Shown here: piece after piece, positions 49,198 through 61,555 of the stretch
Layout of the letters: every line of letters starts with the position of its first letter
How positions within the stretch are numbered: position 1 is the stretch's first letter
Assembly: GCA_025602905.1 (NCBI GenBank)
Contig: JAHLKI010000005.1
Coordinates: 1,380,035-1,444,034, forward strand
Source: Phlyctochytrium arcticum
Lineage: Eukaryota > Chytridiomycota > Chytridiomycetes > Chytridiales > Chytridiaceae
Reading direction: 5' to 3'
Length of the DNA: 64,000 bases
Position numbers and translations under genes: made by a program
Notes under the pieces: model-generated
Database searches by the model: none
The model's input: only the letters and a program-made list of their open reading frames with translations
What the model was told of the DNA's origin: nothing

Positions 49198-51940
49198 ATG
49201 TTGCTGCTAAAGTACATCATTGCAGTGACCGCAATGCTGTCGGCAGCCGCTCAGACAACCTCCCCATCATCAAGGGTATCCACCACCCGATTGTTGGGCA
49301 ACACATCATCACCCAGCACGACATCGGCAGCGCAAACTCGAATCCCTACCGGTGCCCCCTCAGCACCACAACCGACTTTTTTTCCCAGCGAGAAGCCGGC
49401 AAGTCGTAAGCTTAGTGAAGATTTTGAACTTGGACTCTTAAAGGATGTGCGTGAGAAGATGACATTCCTGCCGTACACGGCCGAGGAACGCGTCTTTGTC
49501 GCCCAGCAACGACAAGAGACTCTCAATATATATGCGAACATTGAGGAGAAACTCAAAAATTGTATGTATCTGGATCAATCCAGCGTTTTCAAAGACACTG
49601 CCAAACTAACTATCATTGTTATCTCTAGACGGCGTAGATGCCATTGCGAGCTTCAGCGATATTCTCAAAAATGCAGGAAACATGACGAACAAGGATTTCA
49701 GTTATGCCATGGCCAGACACGCCCTTTCACTCCGGGATTTGCACACCAACTTTCTCATTGGCGGCCAGCATAGCTGCTACTTGCTTGGAACCCCCTATGA
49801 CTTCGACTTTGTTACAAGTGACGATATAGTCATGAAACCCCAAGTCGTCGTTCGTGGCGTTTCTCAGGATCCAGAGTACAATGCATTGTTTCCACCTGAG
49901 GCGTTGACCATCAAACCCGGCGATCGTCTGGACACAATTGACGGCAAATCCTTCCGGGAATACTGGATCTCAGTGCAAAACATGACGGGCGGGGCCAATC
50001 AGTTTGGCGGATATCGACAGGCCCTTCAAATGCTATCTCTCCAATCCTCGGCTATTTTTCCATTGCCAAGTAACAACGAAATCGAGTTTGGATTTCGGCA
50101 GGGAACCGGAAAATCCACCATGGTGAAAGTGCCTTATGTTGCTCAGGGGGACCGCCAGTGCATCAGAGACGCGCCAAAGGAACGAGATACACCTCCTCCC
50201 CCTCTCCCTCCACCAAATCCCAAGGATGCAAAGTCAGATCTACCTCCCGCAAAGATCTTCCAAGGCCGCTTTGCCAAATACAATTACCAGGAGACCAAGT
50301 CAGACATCGTGTTCCACACGACGTACAAGGCCAAGGACTTCACAATGGGCGTTATACGCTTGGAAAGTTTTGACATCAAAGACTCACCGATTCTTGCAGT
50401 TATTAATGTCATTAGGACATTGGTGACCGACACCCTGAGCAACACAGATGGTATCTTGTTCGATGTGCGGGGGAATCCCGGCGGTGACATTCGCGTCGCA
50501 GAAAGTATCTATCAGTGGTTTGCGGGAGTGACCGAACCCGTAAAAACTCGAGCCATCAATCATCCAACCAATCGCATTCTTTTTGGGAACCAGAGTGTCC
50601 CCTTAGACGACACTCGTGCGGATCGCTTGGCGTTACAGAGTGCTGCGCCTACGGACAAGTTTGCCCAACCTGTAGGTTTCTTTTCGGTCGAACAGACAAA
50701 TACAGACGGTCATGCCTACCTCAGACCTGTGGCCGTATTAACCGATGGGGTGTGCTACTCGGCCTGTGATTTTTTCTGCGCTGGAATGCAGGATAATGGT
50801 GCGGCCATCATTTTCGGGGAAGACCCACAAACCGGAGCCGGCGGGGCTAATGTATTTACTCATAAGTCAACTCTGCAAAACGGTTCTCCTACAATTTTCA
50901 AGCCGCTTCCTTTCGAGGGATCCCTTGGCAAAGATGCAAAGAACCAGACCGTTCCAATCCCGGGTACCAGCGGCATGCGGGTCGCTATTCGGCAGGCTGT
51001 GAGAATTGGCCGGAATGCTGGGAAAATTCTTGAAGATGCAGGAGTTAAAGTGGACGAAGTCATTCGGCAAACACCAGCCGAATTTGCGCAAACACAAGGA
51101 GAAGTGTTTCCTCAATTCGAACAGATTGCGATGCGTCTCAAACAACAGGCTGCCAAGGACGGTCGCTCAAAGTTACAATTTCAGTCACCTTTTGGCTTCC
51201 GATACCTCACCAACTTCACTATTCCGTTCAATTCAAGCGGTTTTGATCGAATTGAGGTCCGAGACTCAAAGGGTACACTGGTTGTTGATCAAAAGCTCTC
51301 ATCGGAGTGTGAAGAGAGCTCGGGTGAACTGATAGCTACGAAAAAGCCTGCGTTAGGTTGGGACCGATACAACATTCTTGGATTCATGGGATCCCAAAAA
51401 ATGATGACAACCAAACGACCTATTGTGATGCTTCCAGACATGAACGAGCTTCCGGAGGTTGCAGCCGGAAAATCCATCGCGAATCCTCCGTTCGTGGTCT
51501 TTAACTTTGACGGCGACCTTGGTCAAAAAGTCGCTGCACCCAAAGAAGGATGGCAAAGGAGCGAGGATGGTTCGCTCAGTATCCGTCCAGCCACCCTCGA
51601 TAGCGTCATTGCCGGAGCAGTCTTTCCTTTCAAAGTAGGAAAAGGGGCTACCCTCAACTTCAAGGCAGACGTCCAACTCAAAATTCCCGACAACCTGGAG
51701 ACGACAGTTGTGATGGATATTCTTTCTTACGAACCCAAGAGCATCTTTGTCGGCATCTCCGCCACCCTCAACGTTCTGACGAGCAGGACCTCTTTCACTG
51801 ACAAATTAAATGCAACCCTCCAGAACATGACCCTTTTTGACACCGGATTTGCCCTTCTCGTCATAAGTTTTTCGAGCCCGGATATCAAGAACTTTGTTGA
51901 CCGATCTGCCGTATTTAGCAACTTGACTGTCTCCGGGTAG
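49198..51940 (+). CDS. Secreted S41-type serine protease, copy 4 (intact)
   Basis: Two exons, 49198-49561 and 49629-51940, with a 67-nt intron (GTATGT donor, AACTAAC branch, CTCTAG acceptor); 891 residues. Same architecture as copy 3: signal peptide MLLLKYIIAVTAMLSAAA, Ser/Thr/Pro linker, RHALSLRDLHTNF (candidate His160), proline spacer, GILFDVRGNPGGD, AVLTDGVCYSACDFF (candidate Ser499) and GEDPQTGAGGAN. The C-terminal 100 residues differ most from copy 3 (ETTVVMDILSYEP region), so paralogues diverge mainly at the end. The upstream region is homologous to that of copy 5, which supports tandem duplication of the whole unit with its promoter. Confidence 0.9.
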
Positions 51941-53520
51941 AATGTGAGAATCCATGGAACTCTTTTCGTTATATTACAGGTATTATTATATCTTTTCGGA
52001 TAGTATCAATAGTTTGCCCATATTTTGTTGTGATAGACTTTACAGCTGTTATTTCGTGCTTCTATAGACATTTCTGACAACACGACTGTAATAACATCTT
52101 ACTCTGATTTACATCAGTAATGAGTGAGGTTACTCTTCCAAATATCAAACAGTGAAACAATGGGCAAACTCGGCTCTGGACAGTGTACATCTGGTAGCAG
52201 CGCTCTAGGTTGACCTTTTACCGCCAGTGGTGAGCGCGCTAAGTAAAAGATTCCAGTAGACAATCCATTCAATTCATATCATTACCTTTGGATGGAAAAA
52301 CTCGAATGGAGGGGTAAACTCGGATGGCGGAGGAGACGTCCATCTTTGAGATTCCCACATTGCTTTCAGATAAAAAAAAAGCCTGATCGTGTCCGCTCAG
52401 CGACTTGGAGTTGGATTCTGAATATTTGCCGCGATGTTTCCATTCATTTCCAACTTTCACTGTTTGCCTTCTTTTTGGGACGAAACCCACTTCCGATTAA
52501 CCTGCACGGCAATTCCATCAACATGTTTGGTTGATACATCACCATAGCGCATTGTATTGTAGTAAGTTTTATCCCGACTAGAGTCAATGAACTGATACCA
52601 CAACACCATCATTCTTGACAAAACGCCTCCATGTTTACAGTCCGTTTCAGGACTAGATAAGCAACATCCATAAATCTCACCGACATATAAGTCCAAACAG
52701 CATTGGAAGAAGGCTTCTACTGGCACGTTCACGATACCAAAAGCACGGCTATGGAGTGTCTATTGGCGGGGAGATAGCGAGGCCTTGCCTCCTGTATCAG
52801 AAAAATGTAAATTACAAGGAGAGGGTGGGTGTGGAAAGAATCTCTGATTGATGACAATGCCCAAAGAGGTAGACTTGAAGGAGTGAACATCCAAAGGAGA
52901 TGTCAGTCAAAGTGGGTCGGGTAAACCCGGGTAGTCTACTTATGCATCTCCGGTGAATTCCGATCACCAGCAAGTCAACGAGAATGTTTGAGCCCCTTTC
53001 GTGTTTCCAGTCCTGACCAGAATCACCAGATCCCTATTTATACGACGTCAGAATCGACAGCCAAACAGATATAACTATCGAAGGAAATCGGTATATTGAA
53101 ATTGGGACAGATTTGGATACTAACGCGTGGTTGGGGTTTTCCGTTTCGCCGGTTGTACCTCTTTTCGCCGCTCCCAGCATCACCTCCCTGCAACGAAATA
53201 CGAAAGTATCAAAGTCATGACAAAGGCGGCGGATTTTGGAGTCCTCCAGGTGCCCCTCGAAATGTATACCCACAGGCCCAGCGTCCCGAGTCTGATGCGC
53301 GACATAGAACATTTACGATTACTCGTTTGTGGTTTTTGGGAGACGGCGCAAACTGTTAATAAATTGATTTCGTCGACGATACTCTGGGTATCGGTCAAAC
53401 TTCTACAAAATAAAAAATTTGACGATCATATTGCAATTATGAAACCTATCTTCTGCTCCGGTCTGGTCTTTAAGACCTTCGCTGTACCAGGAGCCCCGTC
53501 TCTGATACACCTAGACCGTC
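51941..53520. other. Intergenic region between S41 copies 4 and 5
   Basis: Holds motif copy M4 (52925-52968, minus) and, at 53270-53480, the upstream segment shared with copy 4. A few open frames at 52290-52730 and 53030-53400 have no domain and vary without coding pattern. No gene supported. Confidence 0.5.
52925..52968 (-). repeat. Bipartite repeat motif, copy M4 (downstream of S41 copy 4)
   Basis: The reverse complement reads GATCGGAATTCACCGGAGAT, GCATAAGT and then ACCCGGGTTTACCCGAC. Confidence 0.6.
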
Positions 53521-56342
53521 ATGTTGCTTCTCAAGTCAATCATTGCGATAACCGCAATACTGTCGGCATCCGCTCACACAACCTCCCCAATACCATCTTT
53601 GGCTGCACCTACTATTCGTCCGTTGGTCAAAACACCATTAGCGGCATCCACCACTCCATCGTTGGGCAAGACATCATCACCCAGCTCGACATCGGGAGCG
53701 CAAACTCAAACTGGTACAAAGTGCCCTTCCGCACCACAAGGAACCGGTCCATCCAGCAAGAAGAGGGAAACTCGTAAACTTAGTGAAGATTCTGAAATTG
53801 GACTTTTAAAGGATGTGCGTGGCAAGATGACATTCCTGCCGTACACGGCAAAGGAGCGCGTCTTTGTCGCGCAGCAACGACAAGCGACTCTCAATGTATA
53901 TGCGAACGTTGAGGAGAAACTAAAAAATTGTATGTATCTGGATCAATCCAGCGTTTTCAAACACACCGTCATGTTAAACTATCTTTGCTTTCTTCAGACG
54001 GCGTAGATGCCATTGCGAGCTCAGCGATATTCTCAAAAATGCAGGAAACATGACGAACAACGATTTCAGTTATGCCATGGCCAGACATGCACTTTCACTC
54101 CGGGATGTGCACACCAACTTTCTCATTGGCGGCCAGCATAGCTGCTACTTGCTTGGAACCCCCTATGACTTCGACTTTGTGACAAGTGATGATATCGTCA
54201 TGAACCCACAGGTCGTCGTTCGTGCCGTTTCTCAAGATCCAGAGTTCAACGCAATGTTCCCACCTGAGGCGTTGGCCATCAAGCCAGGAGATCTTCTGGA
54301 CACAATTGACGGCAAGTCCTTCCGGGACTACTGGATCTCGACGCAAAACATGACGGGCGGGGCCAATCAGTTTGGCGGATATCGACAGGCCCTTAAAATG
54401 CTATCTCGCCAAGACTCGGCTATTTTTCCATTGCCAAGTAACAACGAAATCGAGTTTGGGTTTCGGCAGGCAACCGGAAAATCCACCATGGTGAAAGTGC
54501 CTTATGTTGCTCAGGGGGACCGCCAGTGCATCAGAGACGCGCCAAAGGAACGAGATACACCTCCTCCCCCTCTCCCTCCACCAAATCCCAAATCCCAAGG
54601 ATGCAAAGTCAGATCTACCTCCCGCAAAGATCTTCTGCAACCGCTTTGCCAAATACAATTACCAGGCGACCAAGTCAGACATCGTGCTTCACACAACATA
54701 CAAGGCCAAAGACTTCACAATGGGCGTTATACGCTTGAACAGTTTTGAACCCGGTGAATTGTCGGAGTCCGAAGTCGTTGATGTCATTCGGACCTTGTTG
54801 ACTGACACTCTGGACAACACAGATGGTGTCTTGCTCGATGTGCGCGTGAATCCCGGCGGACAAATTGCTATCGCGGAAAGAATCATTCAGTCGTTTACGG
54901 GAGTGACCGATCCCGTTCAAACCCAAGCCATCAATCAAGCAACCAACCGTATTGTTTTTGGGAATGAAAATCTTAACACGGACGCATTTCGAGCGGATCG
55001 CTTGGCATTACAAAATGCTGCGCCTACGAACAAGTTTGCCAAACCTGTAGGTTTCCGTTCGGTCGAACTGCTAAATATGGACGGTCATGCCTACCTCAGA
55101 CCTGTGGCCGTATTAACCGATGGGGAGTGCTACTCGTCCTGTGATTTCTTCTGCGCCGGAATGCAAGATAACGGTGCGGCCATCATTTTCGGGGAAGACC
55201 CACAAACGGGAGCCGGCGGGGCGAACGTGTTGGATCACGAAGAGGAATTGCAGGTTTTGGCTCCCACCAGTTTCAAGCCGCTCCCATTTCAGGGATCACT
55301 TGGGAAAGATGAAGACAACAATACCATTCCGATACCCGATACCAGCGGCATGCGGGTCGCTATTCGGCGAGCTGTGAGAATTGGCCGGAATGCTGGTAAA
55401 ATACTGGAAGATGTAGGAGTTCAAGTGGATGAAGTCATTCGGCAAACACCAGCCGAATTTGCGCAAACACAAGGAGAAGTGTTTCCTCAATTCGAACACA
55501 TTGCCATGCGTCTCAAACAACAGGCTGTCAAAGACGGTCGCTCAAAGTTACAATTTCAGTCACCTTTTGGCTTCCGATTCCTCACCAACTTTACTATTCC
55601 GTTCAATTCAAGCGGTTTTGACCGAATCGAGGTCCGTGATTCAAAGGGAAGTTTGATTGTCGATCAAAGGCTCTCACCGGAATGTGAAGAGAGCTCGGGG
55701 GAATTGATGGCTACCAAAAAGCCTGCGTTAGGTTGGGACCGATACAACATCCTTGGATTCAAGGGATCCCAAAAAATGATGACAATTAAACGACCTATTG
55801 CGATGCTTCCAGACTTGAGCCAGCTTCCGGAGGTCGCAGCCGGAAAATCCATCGCGAATCCTCCCCTTGTGATTTTCAATCATGACAACGATGAAGGTCA
55901 AAAAGTCGCTGCACCCAAAGAAGGATGGCAAAGGAGCCAGGATGGTTCGCTCAGTATCCGTCCGACCACTCTCGACAGCGTCAATGCCCGAGCAGTCTTT
56001 CCTTTTAAAGTAGGAAAAGGTGCTACCCTGAATATCAAGGCAGACGTTCAACTCAAAACTCCCGCAAACCTGGCGACGCTACTTCCAACAGATCTTAAAA
56101 CCCTGGGGACTTTACTTGTAATGGGGGTTTTCCCCTACAATCCCAAGAGCGGCAGCATCTCCGACGGCGTCTTACCTGTGGAGCGCGGGGGCTCCTTTAC
56201 CGAAAAAATCAATTTCACCGTCAAGAACATGTCCGATTTTGACACTTGTTTCGCCCTTCTTGTCATCAGTTATTCGACTCCGGATATCAAGAACTCTCTT
56301 GACCGATCTGCTGCACTTAGCAACTTGATTGTCTCCGGATAG
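53521..56342 (+). pseudogene. S41-type protease copy 5, two frameshifts
   Basis: Exon 1 is 53521-53929 (signal peptide MLLLKSIIAITAILSASA, longer Ser/Thr/Pro linker than its paralogues) and exon 2 starts at 53998 after a 68-nt intron. Relative to copy 4, one T is missing in GCGAGC-TCAGCG (about 54021), giving an early stop, and AAATCCC is duplicated at about 54587-54600 (+7 nt). The two changes together restore the frame, so the native sequence runs 54050-54600 in one frame and 54600-56342 in another. FDVRVNPGG is altered to LLDVRVNPGG, the nucleophile motif reads TDGECYSSCDFF and GEDPQTGAGGAN is kept. A C-terminal insertion of about 10 residues (LATLLPTDLKTLGTLL region) is specific to this copy. 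Probably a young pseudogene; a base-calling error at the first site would leave only the 7-nt duplication. Confidence 0.8.
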
Positions 56343-56961
56343 AATGGTGAGATCCAAAGTTTGTTCTGTTCTGAAAACAAGAGAACACGCGATGGTCAAC
56401 GTATCCATTGTTTGTTTCGTTTAGTCGAGACCTCCCTGTTCTGAATCGATCCTATTTCCTGTATATAATCACCGTACATACTAGAGGTCCATTGTATTCT
56501 CCTCTTTCAATTAGTTTTGCTGTATATACTTTTAATAATCAAAACCTTGAGATTCATATCATGTTCGTCGTTTCATTTGGTGAACTATCAAATGCACTCC
56601 TCTCTTTTTATATATACGCCTCCTTGTTAAATGAACAATTTTTTCCCAGCTGCGCAATTTATATTGATTAAAGCCTCTACCTAGTGGAAATGATATTCTG
56701 TAGAAATTGCGGGACATGGAATAAGGCCAGGACGAGCCCAGACAACCAAATTTGATTTTAGTCACTAGATCGTATTCTGGCGCAGGTATTTTTTACATCT
56801 GCTTTTATCAGTCAAAGTTACAAAGTATTTTTTCCTGGAATTGAACAAAAAATGTACATAATCTGCAAAGGGCTCCATTTTCCCCTTAGTTTCGGATAGT
56901 CTCAATAGTCTGTTTAGATCCCCAGTTAACCTATTAACTTGTTCATTTTCAAGTTAAACTA

Positions 56962-57116
56962 CACCAAAGTCAGTAATTAGTGGTCCCAACACTAATTCTG
57001 AACAAGAAATCCTGACCCAATTTCAAGAATTAGTGCTGGTCATCAGAATTAGTGTTGGTAAGACTAATTCTCAACCTACACTAATTCTCGACCAACACTA
57101 ATTACTGACTTCGGTG
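56962..57116. mobile_element. Foldback MITE with TA flanks
   Basis: A 155-nt element bounded by 21-bp inverted ends (CACCAAAGTCAGTAATTAGTG on the left in 20+1 nt, its complement with one mismatch on the right) and flanked on both sides by TA. Inside, AGAATTAGTG and its complement CACTAATTCT recur several times, so nearly the whole element can fold. No coding capacity. TA flanks and small size fit a non-autonomous Tc1/mariner-type element. Confidence 0.75.
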
Positions 57117-57298
57117 TATTTTCTCACGCTTTAGATTGAAATAAATCACAGTCAGAGTGTATATTGTCCTGGACAACTCCCAACAACAACTACAAATCTC
57201 GGCTGAGATCTTTAAAATATGAATACTGGCCAAAATCTATTGACAGCTTTCTAGTCGGCGTACGGTTTTGACAAAACAAAACCACGTCTTGCATTCTT

Positions 57299-57345
57299 TA
57301 TCGGAATTCACCGGATGTGTATAAGTAAATGATCCCGGAATCCCC
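57299..57345 (+). repeat. Bipartite repeat motif, copy M5 (downstream of S41 copy 5)
   Basis: TATCGGAATTCACCGGATGT, GTATAAGT, then ATCCCGGAATCCCCCGAC. Confidence 0.55.
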
Positions 57346-57606
57346 CGACCACTCCACCGTAGTTTTTTCCAGAGTTTCCTGAGCATACACTCTTTACGGG
57401 ATGTCCACCATGTTTGCTCAACGTCCGAAATGTATATCTTTGGATTAAAGAGGAGCGCTCCCAACCAACGGACGACGGTAGAGGACAAAGGATAATCACA
57501 ATGAAGAAAAAGAACATGGATATACTTAGAGAGTTGGTAAAACGACGCCCGGCGTCTAATCTTAAAACGACATACTTAATACTAGGATATATACTGTGTT
57601 TTACAC

Positions 57607-59496
57607 TTAATACCAATCCCTTTGTGCCCCCCGTTTATACTCATCCCTATATCCTTCCCTGCTGTATCCATCGGGGCGGTAGTCTCCCCGGTAGTCTCCT
57701 CCTCCGGCACCGGGAGGTGGTGGGGGGTGAGGGTAATACCTTTGGTCGTAGCGGCTCGACGACACCGACGACGGGGGTGAAGAGTGATGATGATGCGAGG
57801 GTGGGGGGAGGGGAGGTGGGGGGTGACCGCTTGAATAGGACTGGGGGTGATACTCTCGAGGAGGGTAGTCTCGGGGAGGGTAGTCTCGCGGATTGTAGTC
57901 TCGTTGAGACGGCGGGTGGTGGCTATACTCTCCTCCGCCCCGAAGATGATGGGGAGGGGGGTAGTCTCTGTAATCTCCCCGAGTCGGTGCTGGGGGAGGG
58001 GGCGGGTAATCTCTGTACCCGTCCCTATATTCTCCCCTGTACCCAGTTTCCAAGTCCTTTCTGGGCGTGTCATGGTATGATCCGACGTGGTGGGGCGGTG
58101 GAGGGCTGGGAGAGCGGCGTTGGTTGACGACCATGTCAATGGATATCCGGCCGCGGGTACTCGACGTCGATGAGACGGGGTAAGATTCGATCCGCTCGGC
58201 GCCGGCTGCGACAGTATAGGGCTGATGATGTCTTTGTTGGGGGTGGTGGGGGTCGTGTTGGGTATGGTGGTGGTGGGGGTGAGGCCAGGGGTCCAAGTGG
58301 ATGCGTTTCGGTGGGGGGCGCGAGTCCTTGTCTGAATACGGGTGGTGGTGAGAGAGCGGGGGCGGGATACTTAGTGGAGGCGCCGACGCCGACATGGAGA
58401 GGGGGGCGGACGAATGATGACTGTGAGCAGCAACTGGTTTGGGTGTTGAAGAAGACATGCTGAGCGCTTGGGATGATTGTGAGGGGAGTGGAGGGATCGA
58501 CTCCCTGTCTTCTCCTTTTCGTTTAACGACCTTTCTACAAGCGGTAATCTTTAGCGCCATACATTTTCATGTTTGCTTGTGAGAATACAAACCTCCTGAG
58601 TTTAGGTTCATTTCGAACGCGTAATCTGACGCCTTGCTCGGCAAAACATCTGCAAAGAGGTGTAGATTCAGCCATCCCAGGAAATGACTTTCCGTAGACG
58701 TAAAAAGGTTCTGTCAATGTCCGTGCTCGACAGTGTACTGCCCCTCTAATGACATGAAATCAGTCCCAAAATTTTGCAAACTGGAAAAATCAACTTGAGA
58801 AAACCCACCCGCTAATCTCAAACAAGGTAAAGAGAACACGGTAGCGGCCCTCTGCCTTCACACCCAAGTTACAAAAGACAAAGTAGGCCCCGTCGACGTG
58901 ATTCTCATCCTTGAGGCGAGCCATGGACGTGACCACGGTGCCGTTCAAAGGATGGGATTGAGGCGAGGTCGGGGACGTTGAGGGCAGGATCTCGTGGTCG
59001 AGGGTTGCATGGTAAAGGGTTGCATAGCACATATAGTACGGATTGTGTAGAGTGTCTCTGCGCGTTGGGATAAGTATGATGTTGGACCTTTGAGTGTCTA
59101 AAGAAGATGACTTACGCATAAACCTGTCCGGTACGTCGATCGGTGACATGCACTATCAAAATCATCATGAGAAACTTTTTCATAGCTGCCGTTTACGGAA
59201 TGGAAAGAAGCAAAAGACTTACATTGGGCAACGGGAGGAGGATCCAGCGGGCGACGGTCAGCGCGATCAGCGTATCCGCAAGCGCGAGCCCGTTCGGGCT
59301 GCTGGCGGACGACCAGATGGTACTGGCGGTTGCCGGAATGGGTATCATTGTCGAGGTATTCGGTGTGCGGAACAAATGTGTACGGCGTATGATGGGTGCC
59401 TGTGATGGCTTTGCCTGTTGTTGGTTCTTCGGCCTGTTGACGGCCTCGTTCCCGGTCTCGGTCCCGGTCCCGATCTCGCTGAGGTTGCGGGGTCAT
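57607..59496 (-). CDS. Velvet-domain regulator with long Pro/His/Tyr-rich tail
   Basis: Exons 59496-59223, 59152-59116, 59087-58809, 58745-58593 and 58534-57607; about 556 residues. The velvet domain is clear: [74 protein letters not shown] and [20 protein letters not shown], closest to VosA/VelB-type proteins. The third join needs a 28-nt intron (59115-59088), or else exon 2 is skipped by a 125-nt intron ending at 59098; not settled. A basic stretch [12 protein letters not shown] follows the domain and could be a nuclear signal. The last 300 residues are disordered, with poly-His, poly-Pro and repeated RDYPPR-type units. Established role: velvet proteins bind DNA as dimers and link development, spores and secondary metabolism in fungi. 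Confidence 0.9.
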
Positions 59497-61555
59497 TGTC
59501 GTTTAGATTCTTTGCCGACACAAAAGAAACCACCGCCGGCCAAAGTCAGCTCAAGTGCACAAGTGTATAAGCGAGAGGAGGAGGTAAAGTCGCAAGAAAA
59601 AAGGAAAAAGGCAAATGTCCGTAACGAATGTCCGTACTTCGTGTCCGTGTGGTTCGTCGAATGCGAATCCAAAATCAGCCTCCCGATCGGACTAAACGGA
59701 TAACCCGGCAAGGAGGACCAAAGTTAGGAGGCCTGGAAAAAGAAGGAGTCCTATATTATCCGTGTGCGCTGGTGCCAATCGTCGCAGTGGTCGCACGGCG
59801 GGCGAACAAAGATGTATACTTTTTCGATAGGATACCTCCGGCCGAGTTGGGCCTGGTACCCAATGCATCCGTGGGTGAAGAAGTAAATCTCGGGGGGGCT
59901 GCTGCTAGTACCGGGGCTGGAAATATCTGTCCCCAACTGTTTTTTTCCCGGCGGCTACTAATACCACGCATTGGTGATGCTTACTTACAAACCGAGGCCC
60001 AGAAATGTATTTAGCACGACTAGAGTTAAAATTCTCTATTGGCCCCATTGTTCTTTGCCATAAGGAGAGCCATGGGATCTTACTATTGTCTGTCCCTTGG
60101 GTATTGCTTTTCCCATTTCAACTTTTCGATTGGGGGCTAACACAATATGATATGATAGACCTGAATAAATTCATTCACCAGAGTACGGCTTTCACGGTTG
60201 GTTGAACCAGGCAAGGTCCAGCGATCCAGCAGGATTACGTGAGGCCGTTGTACTCGAAAGAAGATAACAGAGCAACACCAAGGCACTGGCACCGGGTAAC
60301 GGGTCTAAAAGTTCCGTTGGACGGTTTATGTATACCAGCAGCGCCCGTGGATTTATTTCCCTATTGAATTCGCCCTGAATTCTGCATCAATCCTGATCGA
60401 AAAGCGCCCGGGTTCCCCCTGGGGCCTCCCCGGGCGGGCTCAAATCCTTAATCGTTAATACGAGTACAGAGTACGACCAAACATTGATACAGACGCCCTG
60501 GGCAGAAAGTATCTCGTTGATATGCGAGACTTTTTATTGCGAGTCGATGTTCAGTTTCATCTGGGGCCAGCGCCGTGCTAGATTCGTTACCCGCTGCCAG
60601 GTACACCGGCGTCAATCCGATGGATGATGCACGACTTTCCAACCCCAGTGTATATGTATACTCGCCCAACACCTGGTTGGCGGTTCGTAAAATCACATCT
60701 CATACGTTGCCCCCAGAATCTGGCGGTGTATCCCATCCCGGAACCTGTCGTGGTAACCTCCGAGAGATATGATACTCTTGACCGTCCTCATTGTACCATG
60801 CCGCGCCATCCACCTTTTGCACTTGGAAAGTGTCATAGACAAGATCCCGCTCAAGGCAATTTCACCCCAAGTAATGAATGGGCGGAGTTACCGTATCATT
60901 TTGCTGACGTGGTTTAAGTCGGCCAGACTGGCTCAGCCACAGAGAATCGTGCCCAACAAGCCCCCCGCGGATCCACGATCACGGTGGCAACGACCCGTTA
61001 CCAAGGCTCGCTTACCGGGGCCAGTCCCACGGAGCGGTGCATGCGCAGCACGATATGGTATCGCTCGGATCCGTAATCCTTGGGATGTGACGGGTCCCGT
61101 ACCGTGGATTTTCGCCTTTCTCCCGCACCCTTGGCTCTCGGCGCTGGGCAACATATGGTTGCCGGCGTCTTTCTTGGCCACTTACCGTTCATCTTGGGCC
61201 AAGACTCACCCATATCGGGGTATATATGGGTCTGGTCAATGTACACGGACGGAACGAAGGTTTGTATGTCCCGGGACAGATGCCAGCCATCTTGCCCGGC
61301 TAGGAAACGAAACCCTCACTTGGTCCCAATGAAGCCCTTTCTTCGGCCATCTACCATCCACTTTAGGCCACGACTCACCCATTTCGGGGAGTTTATGGGT
61401 CTCATTCGTGTTTGTTAGTGTCCTAGGACAAAAAACCCTTCCCATCCATTGTTTCGAGGCTTTTGACGGACCCTGCTTCTGCTCCCGTTTGGCCCGCTTT
61501 TGGCAGATATATAGCTTGATTTGGGGTTAAATTACACATGGACCCCGGTGCGCGA
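59497..61555. other. Region upstream of the velvet gene, with a duplicated segment
   Basis: 59497-60200 is the velvet promoter side; open frames here have no domain. 60200-60780 shows nothing supported. 61180-61420 contains a direct duplication (next entry). Confidence 0.5.
61180..61420. repeat. Direct duplication
   Basis: The segment with CTTGGCCACTTACCGTTCAT, CCAAGACTCACCCAT and TATGGGTCTGGTC at 61170-61245 recurs at 61335-61412 as TCGGCCATCTACCATCCA, CCACGACTCACCCAT and TATGGGTCTCATTC. About 85 percent similar by eye, spacing about 160 nt. Confidence 0.6.

Larger units (their letters stand above)
56343..57606. other. Intergenic region with MITE and motif M5
   Basis: AT-rich 3' flank of copy 5, then the foldback element at 56962-57116 and motif copy M5 at 57299-57345. 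The last 150 nt are the 3' side of the velvet gene. Confidence 0.55.

Noticed and set aside
60769..61332. 187-codon frame over the duplicated segment
   Set aside because: The duplicated part is open in several frames and on both strands, so there is no coding signal.
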